From Asterella californica (lineage: Eukaryota > Streptophyta > Marchantiopsida > Marchantiales > Aytoniaceae), in NCBI GenBank assembly GCA_036924285.1, contig JAYKYS010000010.1:12995001-13059000 (forward strand): DNA of 64,000 nt. Direction: 5' to 3'. Below are positions 49,902 to 59,895 of the stretch, one piece after another. Numbering within the stretch: the stretch's first letter is position 1; each line of letters opens with the position of its first letter. Below the pieces are notes generated by a model. That model was not told where the DNA came from and did not search any database. It worked only from the letters and a program-made list of their open reading frames with translations. A program made the position numbers and the translations under genes.

Positions 49902-50987
49902 TGTTGCGCCAAGGAAAGCTCTTGCTCAATAGGTCATGAAGCTCACAACACTAACCTGCAAATCACAATCACACGTTAGAGTTCATGCGACTTATCTTTG
50001 TTCCGTTTGATCCAGATCGGAGTCACACCGTCTCCTTAACTCTCAAGCTCAACATTCCCTAAGTCCCGACCTAGTCCCAGTTGGGTTGGTCTCAAAACAT
50101 GAGCAAGTCACAACATGATTTGGGACGGACTTCTAATAAAGTCCAGAGTCCTAAACCGTGCCTCCAGCACACCTAGCGGCCCAATCGTCCATGATGTCCG
50201 TTTGGGTCCAAGCTCTCGAATGATGATCTAACCCACCGTCTCGTTCCCTAGTCTTGTCCCAACCCTTAGGTTGTTGCTAAGTCCAGACGTCCAAGTCTAG
50301 ATAGGAACGCGCTTTGGTACTGACCCAACCATCAGCGCATGCACCTAGAATCCGTTCGTCAAACCATGAGGTCGGGCCTGGCATACCTGAGCATCGAGCC
50401 CCTCTCATATATACTTCAGGGGATCGACGACTCCGCCCTCCTCTTTGGTCCCTAAAATTATACCACAACCTGATCATAAGATAGATCATAATTCTCAGAT
50501 CCGGGGTAAGTTCGAAGAGTTCTACATATCACTAGAAAGCTCCGCCGGGACCTTTCCAATGATACCTTACTTGTCTCAAGATCTTACTTGGAGCTCCATC
50601 CACGACCCAAAACGTCGATGGAGCTCTAACACTTCGATTTTTTTGAGAAATCATGATCCAACGCTAGATTTGGACCTTGTGATTCAGACCAGCATCTACC
50701 ACGGTCTCTCTGCGCTGGATCCACATCTCGGTCTCGCGTCTCGGATCAACATCTCATATCTATGTTTCTATCCATTTCCAGACTTGCTCCCTTAGGTCAG
50801 CGTTCGTATGGAGTCGTCTTGGGGTAGGCCCTTATGTCCTAACCCAATGTTTCAACCTAGGGTTCATCTGTTCTCGATTTCTTGGCCAAGCCTTTAAGTC
50901 CTACTCGTAGCGTTCACAACCTAGCACAAGTCCACTAAGGTTCAATTGTTGCGTCAGCGCCCAACTTTGAGATTGAGGGTCGCGACA
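49902..50987 (-). repeat. Chromovirus LTR, inverted (copy A)
   Basis: A complete LTR of about 1,086 bp in minus orientation. It ends on the plus strand with GGGTCGCGACA at 50987, the reverse complement of the family LTR start TGTCGCGACCC. Its other edge is TGTTGC at 49902, so the LTR reads TG...CA. It matches 52076-53045 in the same orientation and 53180-54002 in opposite orientation (blocks AAGCTCAACATTCCCTAAGT, CAAGTCACAACATGA, TCTCGTTCC.TAGTCTTG). There is no matching flank for a target duplication. Confidence 0.85.
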
Positions 50988-51100
50988 GGTGGAGATCATT
51001 TTACGATCGCGGTGCAAATCCAACTGAACGAAGTACTTGATCAAATGGCGTGGATACCATTTGAAGGAAGCAACTTGAGTGCTAGAGGAAGATCTAGAAT
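50988..51100 (+). pseudogene. Chromodomain fragment joined directly to LTR copy A
   Basis: Matches the intact integrase end at about 58186-58290: GAGATCATTTTACGATCGCGG, then AAATGGCGTGGATACCATTT and AGGAAGATCTAG. The frame reads CKSN, then KYLIKWRGYHLKEAT, with stops replacing tryptophan codons. It begins immediately at the LTR border, and homology stops at about 51097. Confidence 0.8.
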
Positions 51101-52075
51101 TGAAAATTGTTCAAGATAAGAGTGAATAGTCCAATAAAGTTTTCTGTGAATTTTGATCACCATTGGTTCTCATATTTGGGAGGACTAAGGTCTCACAGTT
51201 TGGAGAAGCTTTTGTTATTAGCGGTTTCGAGTTTCAATCATATCTATTGTCACATTTTGGTTCTTTTCGAGCAATTGGAGAGGAGTTTGCTGTTGAAACT
51301 GCCATGTCAACATACAAGAGGACATTGTGAAGATGTGAGACTTATTTTAGCTCTAAGTGGTGAAGGAGCAAAGAGTCACAATGAATCAAAAGTCGTTGTT
51401 CAGATTTTCAGAGTTACCAAGTACTGCCATCGTTGGTCTTATGTTGTGAAGAGTATTGTCTTGAGGTGTGCATACTATACCTTGCTGGAATGCTTAAGAG
51501 ACCAAGGTGTGTAGCAAGTTGTAGGTCCAAATCGTACATCCGATTTTCATCGGATACGGCTTTCCACATAGGACTCGATTGGTTTACAGATATGGACGGA
51601 GTTTGGTTGAGCGATACTAGAACATCTTTCAATTATAGTAGATAGAGTTGTGGTGATTGGATTGATATGAAGCTAGCATCGTTGGAAAGATATTAAGTCC
51701 TTCTTATAGTGATGTAGAGTTACTTTCAGTTAAATATGTACAAGGTTGATTATTTCAGATAAAGAAGAGTGGGATCTGTTTTTAATCAGTTTTTTCCAAC
51801 TTATACATATTGTTTAGATCATAGCAAGCTTTAACATTGAATTGAGTGAGTACAAGATCACTTGTGCTAGAATAGTAGATAGAGAAACATTTGGACTTGA
51901 AGATTGAGATTCAGAGCCAACCTGTTCAAGTCACATATCTCAAAGTCATATATCATGTGTATTCTCAAACAACAAACACGTAATATGACATCGTGAAGAT
52001 CGATGATCATAGAATCTCATCATTGAAACTCCACGAACTCAAGTTCCATCATAGTTTTTCATGCACTTACCGCCT
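51101..52075. other. Unidentified segment between two LTRs
   Basis: About 975 bp that match no other part of the window on reading. A plus-strand frame of 135 codons (51107-51514) has no recognised domain. The phrase TCCGATTTTCATCGGATACG at about 51539 contains inverted CCGAT/ATCGG arms. It could be part of another LTR. Confidence 0.4.
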
Positions 52076-53045
52076 TGTTGCATCAAGGGAAGCTCTTGCT
52101 CAGTAGGTCATGAAACTCACAACGCTAATCTGCAAACCACGATCACACGTTAGCATTCATGCACCACTTACTTTTGTCCCCTTTGGTCTAAACCGGAGCC
52201 AGACCATCTCTTTAACTCTCAAGCTCAACATTCCCTAAGTCTCGCCCTAGACCCAGCTAGGTCGGTCCCCAAACATAAGCAAGTCACAACATGACTTGAG
52301 ACCGACTTCTATAAAGTCCAAGGTCCTAAACGATACCTCCGGCACACCTAACGATCCAAGGGTGATGTGCGTCTGGATCTAGGCTCCCGAACGGTGGTCT
52401 AATCGACCGTCTCGTTCCATAGTCTTGCCTCAGCCCTTGGGTTGTTCATGAATCCAAGTCTAGACCTGAACTCGATTTGATGCTGACACAACCATCACCT
52501 TATGCCCCCAAAGTTCACCCGTCGAACTCTAGGGTAGTATGACTCATCCTGACCCAATTAGGCATCGAGCCCCCCCATATATACTTCTGGGGATCGGCGG
52601 CCCTGCCTTCCTCTTTGATCTCTGAAAATTATACCACAAATTGATCACAAGATCGGTCGTAATTCTTCGCTCCAATGTCAGTTCGAGGAGTTCTGCATAT
52701 CACTGGAACGCTCTCACCGAGACCTTTTCAATGATATCTTATTCGCATCTAGATCTTACGTGGAGCTCTGTCCACGACACAAAATGCCGTCAGAGCTCCA
52801 ACACTTAGGATTTTTCGAGGAACCGTGATCCAGCGTCAGACTTGGACCCTGTGGTTCGGACCAGCACCCGAACAGGACCCGTTTGTGCCAAACTCACGTC
52901 TCGGTCCCGTGTCTCGGATCTATATCTCGGATCTATGTTTCGGTCTTGCGTTTCTGTCCGTTTCTAGACTTGCTCTCTCAAGTCAACGTTCGTCTGGGAT
53001 CCTCTTGGGATAGACCTCCACGTCCTAGCTCAATGTTTCAACCTT
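52076..53045 (-). repeat. Chromovirus LTR, inverted (copy B), 5'-truncated
   Basis: Same orientation and order of blocks as copy A (AGGTCATGAAACTCACAACG near the left, GTTTC.GTC and TGTTTCAACC near the right). The LTR start (about 150 bases) is missing. At about 53045 it passes straight into minus-strand chromodomain sequence. Confidence 0.82.
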
Positions 53046-53179
53046 GGTTCAATACTTCACGTGCATGTTGTAGATCATCCTCTATCACTCAAGTTGCTTC
53101 CTTCAAATGGTATCCACGTCATTTGACCAAGTACTCTGTTCGGTTGGATTTGCACCGCGATCGTAAAATGATCTCCACC
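53046..53179 (-). pseudogene. Chromodomain fragment between oppositely oriented LTRs
   Basis: Reverse complement of the integrase C-terminal chromodomain (CTTCCTTCAAATGGTATCCA, GCACCGCGATCGTAAAATG). It ends at GATCTCCACC, where the 5' LTR begins. This is the same LTR/chromodomain junction as at 50987/50988, in opposite orientation. Confidence 0.85.
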
Positions 53180-54002
53180 TGTCGCGACCCTCAATCTCAG
53201 GAACATTGGGTTAGGACATAAAGGCGTACCTCAAGACGATTCTAGATGAACGTTGACTTAAAGGGGCAAGTCTAGAAACGGATCGAAACATGATCTGAGA
53301 CGTAGATCCGAGAGGTAGGACAGAGACGTGGGTCCGATGCAGACAGACTGTGGTTCAGACGCTGATCCGAACCACATGGTCCAAGCTGGACCATGGTTTT
53401 TCAAAAAAATCTCAAGTGTAGGAGCTCCAGCAACGTTTTGGGTTGTGGACGAAGCTCCACGTAAGATCTCGAGACAAGTAAGGTATCATTGGAAAGGTCT
53501 CGGAGAGAGCTTTTAGTGATATGTAGAACTCTTAGAACTTACCTCGGAGTTTAGAATTATGACCGATCTTGTGATCAGATTGTGATATAATTTTCAAAGA
53601 TCAAAGAGGAGGACGGGGCCGCCGATCCTCTGAAGTATATATGAGGGGGCTTGATGCCCGAGTGTGCTAAGACAAATGACCTAATCCTAGCATGAGGTGA
53701 TGGCTGGGTCAATACAAAGATGCGTTCCGGTCAAGACTTGGACGTTCGGACTTAGGAACAACCTAAAGGTTGGGACAAGACTAGGAAACGAAATGACGGA
53801 TTAGACCATCGTTCGGGAGCCTGGACCCAGACGGACATCACGGACGGTTGGACCGTTAGTTGTGTTGGAGGCACCGTTTATGGGAAGCCCGCCTCAAGTC
53901 ATGTTGTGGCTTGCTCATGTTTTAAGACCGATCCAATTAAGACTAGGTCGGGACTTAAGGAATGTTGAGCTTGAGAGTTTGTCGGTCCGGCTCCGATCTG
54001 GA
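53180..54002 (+). repeat. 5' LTR of the main chromovirus copy, 3'-truncated
   Basis: Begins TGTCGCGACCCTCAATCTC, matching the 3' LTR start at 59034 (TGTCACGACCCTCAATCTC). About 140 bases present in the 3' copy are missing just after the start. It stops at CTCCGATCTGGATC, where complete copies carry on for a further 90-100 bases, and runs directly into gag. The primer-binding site and the gag start are therefore deleted. Confidence 0.85.
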
Positions 54003-57000
54003 TCGACAAAGTGAGAGCGACGGTTACGTTCCTGAAGGATCATGCGCTTCTCTGGTGGACTGCATACAGAGACGATTATGCCTTGACCGTCTCGGTGTTT
54101 GGTTGAAAAGAGTTCAAGGAGTTGCTCGCGAGACCATCCACTCTAGAGTATCAAAGGATTCGGGATGGTGTTGAGTTAGTTAAGTTGAAGCAAACGGGGC
54201 CTTGAGTACTTATGTGCGCGAGTTTAGTGCTAAGCTAGATACGTTCTCTAAGTGGACTGAGGAGACCAAGATATGTATATTTTTTGAGAGACTCAAGTCT
54301 AGCTAGGAGAAGACTCTCTTTCGGATGCCGAAGCTACCTGAGACATGTGTCAAATTTTTGAAGCTAACGGAGTGGATCGGAGACGATGAGGTTCAGCAAC
54401 AGAAGGTTAGTCCTTAGCCACAAAGTTCACAAGAAGAACAAGGGCTCCAAGCGACAATGAGATGGGTGTGAGAAGGATTGGAAGGATTCTTTTGTCTCGG
54501 CAGCAAAGCGGCAGCAAACAGGGTCGAAACCTAAGGGCAAACACCTCATAAGGGCAATGGTGCTAAGTTTACTTGTTACAATTGTGGCGAGACGGACCAT
54601 GAATGATGAATGAATGAATGAATACTAAGCATGAATGCTATAGTTCCTAGCGGTGCAAAGTACTTCAACAAGATAGACTTGAAATCCGGATATTATCAGA
54701 TTCTGATAGCTGACCCAGATGTTGAGAAGACCGCTTGTCGAACCAGATACGGATCATTTGAATTCATGATAATGCCATTTGGACTCTACAACGCCCCTTC
54801 GACGTACATTGATGAACACAATTCTTGTTACAATTGTGACGAGACGGACCATATTGCTAAAGGGTGCACGAAACCTAAGGTTCATAACTATAGCATGAAT
54901 GCATTTGTTGCTAAGGATTTGTTGGAGGCCCAGATGATTGTAACCTTGAGAACCACGAAGAAGACTCGGAGACTGATGTTTCTACAAGTCAAAGTTGCTA
55001 ACCGTGATGTTACTTTCCTTGTGGACACAAGAGCGACCCACTCCTTCATAAGTCCAAAGTTGATGAAGAAGTTGGGCTTGTCTACCTCCAAGGCAGACAA
55101 GTCTATTCAGGTACGCTTTGCCAAGGACAAGACGTACCAAACTTCTGAAGTGACATTGGATGTACGATTTGCGTGTGAGAAGTTGGACTTCACAAAGAAC
55201 TTCATGGTCGGCGAGATGGATGATATCTATGCGGTTTTGGGAAACACTTTCTTGGATACGTTCGAAGCGGAACTTAGGCAAAAACCTTTGAGGTTGAACG
55301 TCAGAGTTAAAAGACGGAAGTTGAGAGTGAGGTTGATCCGAAAGATGTAGAAAATTGACGACTTTGCGGAGAATTTGATCAAAGACAGACAGATGGACTT
55401 TAGCGACGGAGTCATGTGTTTGATGCGGATTGCAGATTTGATGACGGATGACGGACAAGAAGAAACATTAGGAGACGCGATTAAACTTCCGAAGGTGCTT
55501 CACGAAGTGACTAAGGAGTTTGAGGATGTCTTAACAGATGAGTTATCTGTTGAACTACCTCCAAGGCGGGTGATGGATCACAAGATTGAGGTCTTGCTAG
55601 GGTCAGAACGATCTTCTAGAGCTCCTTACCGACTCAATCAGGTGGAACTCCTTGAGTTGAAAAGGCAACTCGATGAGCTATTAGCGCGAGGATATATTCG
55701 AACCAGCAAGTCACCTTACAAAACTCTAGTTCTTTTTGCAAAGAGGAAGGATGGGACTTACGACTCTGCGTAGATTATTGTATGGTCAATAAGGTGACGG
55801 TGAAGAGTAATTATCTCTTGCCAAGGATAGATGATATGTTTGATAAGTTAGCGGTGCAAAGTACTTCAACAAGATAGACTTGAAATCCGGATATTATCAG
55901 ATTTTGATAGCTGACCCAGATGTTGAGAAGACCGCTTGTCGAACCAAATACGGATCATTTGAATTCATGATAATGCCATTTGGACTCTACAACGCCCCTT
56001 CGACGTACATTGATGAACACAATTTTTTGTGAGGAGATGGACGAGTTTGTCATCGTTTACATCGACGACATCTTGATCTACTCCAAAACTTTGGAGTCGC
56101 ATGCGGAACAACTAAGAGTGGTGTTGACAAAGTTGCGGGAGCATAAGCTGTTTGCCAACATTGACAAGAGTGAGTTCGGTTTGGAACGTATTAACTTCCT
56201 AGAACATGTCATTAGTGCAGACGAAGTTGATCCGGATATGCAGAAGTTGGACGCGATTGTGACTTGAGAACCTCCAACTACAGTGAAGGAGATGCAGTGA
56301 TTCTTAGGATTGGCGCGGTTCTACCAGAAGTATGTAAAGAGGTTTTCAAAGATCACGAAGTCGCTGACAGATTGGACGAGAAAAGACGCACATGTAAGTT
56401 GGACCAAGGAGGTGGATGATGCATTTTATTTTTCAAAGGCGTCAGTTTTGAAGCTACCGGAGTTTGACAAACCATTCAAGGTGCACACAGATGCAAACGA
56501 CTATGCGAATGACGGAGTGTTGGTGCAAGATGAAAAACATGTAGCGTACAAAAGCAAGATCTGGGATGGAGAGTCGATGACCGACTTGCGAGAAGGAACT
56601 GTATGCGATGGTTCATTGCTTGAGGAAATGGCGGCATTACTTGGGACTTCATAAAATCCAAGTGTATACTGATAATATTTCGCTCAAGTATTTTGAGGCA
56701 CAAGATCGAGTGACACCAAAGTAACTATGGTGGCATGATATCTTGGCGCTCATGAATGTAAAATTAATCCACAAAGCAGAAAAAGACAATGTGGCTCCTG
56801 ACGACTTGAGTTGCAAGGAGGAATAATTTTCATCGTCAACGTAGATTTTACGAGTTATGTAACCTAAGGAGTCAGACTTGGAGAGACAAATACGTGAAGG
56901 TTACATGAGCGATGACCAAGCAAAGGAGTACCTAGAACAACTCAAGCGAGGAGTGAAGTTGCATAATCTGCAGTTGAGACATGGAGTACTCATGTTCAAG

Positions 57001-58350
57001 CAAAGTAGAGTTTATGTGAGACAAGGAAAACTTAGGACTAAGTTGCTCAAAGAATGTTGCCTGATCAGTCATGATGCGTCTTTATCATACCATAAAAGAG
57101 AAAAGTCCACTTAGCAGCGATAGCTAAAAAGTTTTATTGGTCCCACATGAAAGACGATGTCGTCCACTTTCTGAAAACATGCGTAACATGTAAGGCGAAC
57201 CGGGTTTCTTATGAGAAGAAACAAGGGTTGCTTATTCTTTGCTGATTCCAGCCAGACCTTGGGAAAGCATCAACATGGACTTCATTGCGTCTCTACGTGT
57301 CTCAAATAGATACAATGCAATATTTGTGATAGTTGACCGATTTAGCAAACTAGTGAAGTTTACGCTGACCTTGGATACCGCAACAACGTTCACGACTTCT
57401 CCGTTGTTCCTAGATACTTGATGATGTTCACATGGATTACCCCGGAGTATAATTTCAGACCGAGACTCTAAGTTCACAAATGTCTATTGAAAACACTTGT
57501 TTCAAAAGTTATGGACTAAGTTAAAATTCAGTATCGCTTTTCATCTCGAAACGGATGGACAGACGGAGTTAACTCAGTTCAAATCAATACTTTGAGAAAT
57601 TATGTGAGCACAGACCAAAGTAATTGGGCAGAGTGGCTAAGTCTTGCTGAGTATAGCTACAACACCACGAAGCATTCAGCCATCAGCGAATCGTCTTTCT
57701 TGTTGACTTACGGACGTGAGCCAGAAGAGCTTCTTGACTTGACTCTTGCATGGAGTTCTATATCAACACGACCAAGAACACGACAAACATCAGCTAAAGA
57801 GTTGATGGCGGAAATGCAACGACGCGAGGAACAAGTGAAGAAGAACCTTGAGAAAGCGCAGCAACGTTACACGAAGCAGGTAAACAAGCATCGGCGGCAA
57901 GTGAAGTTTCAAGTGGACGAAGAAGTATGGCTGAGTGCGATGAACTTCACCCTTCCAGAAGGAATATCGGCGAAGTTCTCATTGAAGTTTGTCGGACCTT
58001 TTGTCGTTGTCAAAAATCCGCATGAAGATGTCTATACTTTAGACCTTCCTCTTGGGTGGCAGCTGCATCCGACTTTCCATGTTTCTTTACTGAAGAAATA
58101 CTTCAAGGATGATTTGCGATCGGAGCTCAAACAGGTTCTCAGGTCTCAATCTGAAGTCGTGCAAGGTGAAGCAGAATATGAGATAGAGATCATTTTGCAA
58201 TCGCGGTGTAAATCCAACTGGATGGAGTACTTGGTCAAATGGCGTGGATACCATTTGAAAGAAGCAACTTGGGTGCCAGAGGAAGATCTAGCACATGCAA
58301 GCAAAGTATTGGACCTCTTCAAACGGCGACAAGGACAACAAGAGCTTTAG
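54003..58350 (+). pseudogene. Ty3/gypsy chromovirus gag-pol, broken by frameshifts and rearrangement
   Basis: Order of parts: gag remnant (54010-54560, FLKDHALLWWTAYRDD), zinc knuckle (from 54571, broken), a stray RT segment (54645-54823), a second zinc knuckle (CYNCDETDHIAKGC, 54827 on), aspartic protease (about 54960-55290, active site changed to DTRATHSFIS where DSGA or DTGA is usual), RT (55560-56110, with catalytic YIDDILIYS at about 56060), RNase H (about 56310-56660, HTDAND), and integrase with worn zinc and DDE parts (57060-57600). Then comes a 252-codon open frame (57592-58350) with the integrase GPY-type block (KFVGPFVVVKNP, HPTFHVSLLKKYF) and a C-terminal chromodomain (EYLVKWRGYHLKEATW). 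At least six frame breaks make it inactive. The chromodomain directs chromoviruses to marked chromatin. Confidence 0.92.
54645..54823 (+). repeat. RT segment duplicated into the gag zinc knuckle
   Basis: 54648-54823 is a near-identical direct copy of 55850-56025 (starts GCGGTGCAAAGTACTTCAAC, ends GACGTACATTGATGAACAC, about 175 bp, very few differences). It encodes DLKSGYYQI and PFGLYNAPST. It interrupts the zinc knuckle, whose first half (TGTTACAATTGTGGCGAGAC, 54574) is itself repeated after the insert (54827). Just before the insert is a (GAAT)n run from slippage (ATGAATGAATGAATGAATA, about 54606). Confidence 0.92.
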
Positions 58351-59033
58351 CAAGATGAGGACATCTCCTTCCAGCGAGGAGTGAAGGAACGACGAACCAT
58401 ACGAGTAGCAACTTGAGGCAATTTGGAACGATGGACTTTGTAGTCTTGCCTTGTATTTTGTGGAAATAAAGAATCTGTATTTTGAAATTTATCTAAGTGT
58501 ATTGGTAGTGCATGACTATGACTAGTTCTGATCAGATGCCTAGGATGTTGTCAAGAGGAGGAACGAAGCACAATCAAAGGAAGCGAGCAGGTTTGGATAA
58601 GCATCTAAATCAAGACTTAGGTCTACCATAGTGTTGGCAAAGCAAGTGTGAATTTTTATACTTGTCTTGTGGCTTGGGGTGATCTTGCGTTGCGGTTTTC
58701 TAACTGCAAGGTAAACTTAGTTGCGATCAGACAGTGAGCTTCGAGAGACTCCGTAGTAGGTGTGAATACTAAGTTAGCAAGTTTGAGTCTTAAGTAGAAT
58801 GTTTAGAAATTGTCAACTAGTTTTGTTTAAGGATGGCCAAAAAGATTAGGCTTTCCCGAGACTAATTGGAATTTTCTAAGTGTCCTAGCGACAAGACTCA
58901 AGCCAAGAAGGGAATTACGAGTTAGCTACCAGAATGCAATTTTGACGCCAAAGGGTTAGCTATCCATTTTGAACTTGACGTTAACTTAAGGATCATTGTT
59001 GATGAGAGCATCAACCTCCAAAGTGGGGGTGAG
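58351..59033 (+). other. Chromovirus 3' untranslated region with polypurine tract
   Basis: No open frame. The stop of the integrase frame is at 58348-58350. A polypurine tract (AAAGTGGGGGTGAG, about 59020-59033) sits directly before the 3' LTR, as needed to prime plus-strand DNA synthesis. Much of this stretch is repeated in inverted form at 59466-59895. Confidence 0.75.
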
Positions 59034-59465
59034 TGTCACGACCCTCAATCTCAAGGTTGGGCATAGACGCGAGCAACAGAACCCTAGTGGATTTGAGTTA
59101 GGTTGTGAACACTACGAGTATGACTTAACGGCTTGGTTGGGAAGTCGAGAAAAGATGAACCCTAAGTGGTTCATCGAACCAAGGTTGGAGCATTGGATTA
59201 GGACATAAGGTCCTACCCCAAGACGACTCCAAACGAACGCTTACATAAAAGGACAAGATTGAAAACGGACCGAAACATAGATCTGAGATGTGGGTCCGAG
59301 ACGTGGATCCCACGCAGACGGATCGTGGTTTAGACGTTGATCCGAACATGGTCCAAGTCTGGCGCTAGGCCACGGTTTCTCAAGAAAATCCCAAGTGTTG
59401 GGTTCCAACGACGTTTTGGGTCGTGGACGGAGCTCCACGTAAGATCTCAAATCAAGTAAGGTAGT
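59034..59465 (+). repeat. 3' LTR of the main chromovirus copy, truncated
   Basis: Starts TGTCACGACCCTCAATCTCA immediately after the polypurine tract. The first 430 bases match the family LTR, including the part deleted from the 5' LTR. It is cut off at about 59465 after AAGATCTCAAATCAAGTAAGG and joined to inverted element DNA. Confidence 0.85.
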
Positions 59466-59895
59466 TGGCAAACTGTGACGCAAGATCACCCCAAGCCTCA
59501 AGACAAGTATAAAAATTTATACTTGTTTTGTCAACGCTAAGACAAACCTAAGTCTTGACTTCAAGACTTAGTCTTGATTTAGATGCTTATCCAAACCAGC
59601 TCACTTCTTTCGAGTGTGCTTCGTTTCTCCTCTTGACAACATCCTAGGCATCTGATCAGAAAACTAGTCATAGCCATGCACTGCCAATACACTTAGACAA
59701 TTTGCAAGAAATAAATTCTTTATTTTCATAAAATACGAGTCAAAGCTACAAAGTCCATCGGTCCAAATCGCCTCAAGTTGCTACTCGTACGACTTGTCAT
59801 TCTTTCACTCCTTGCGAGAAAGAGATGTCCTCATCTTACTAACGCCCTTGTTGTCCTTGTCCCTCTTTGAAGAGATCCAATACTTCACGTGTACC
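59466..59895 (-). repeat. Inverted fragment of a second chromovirus copy (3' untranslated region)
   Basis: Reverse complement of about 58295-58700: ACAAGTATAAA.ATTTATAC, AGATGCTTATCCAAACC, CAACATCCTAGGCATCTGATC, TACTCGTA.G, and at the right edge the end of the chromodomain (LDLFK). Identity looks about 85-90 percent. It forms a palindrome-like pair with the main copy across the truncated LTR. Confidence 0.85.

Noticed and set aside
50445..50795. 116-codon plus-strand ORF
   Set aside because: It lies entirely inside LTR copy A; similar frames appear in the other LTR copies by homology and have no known domain.
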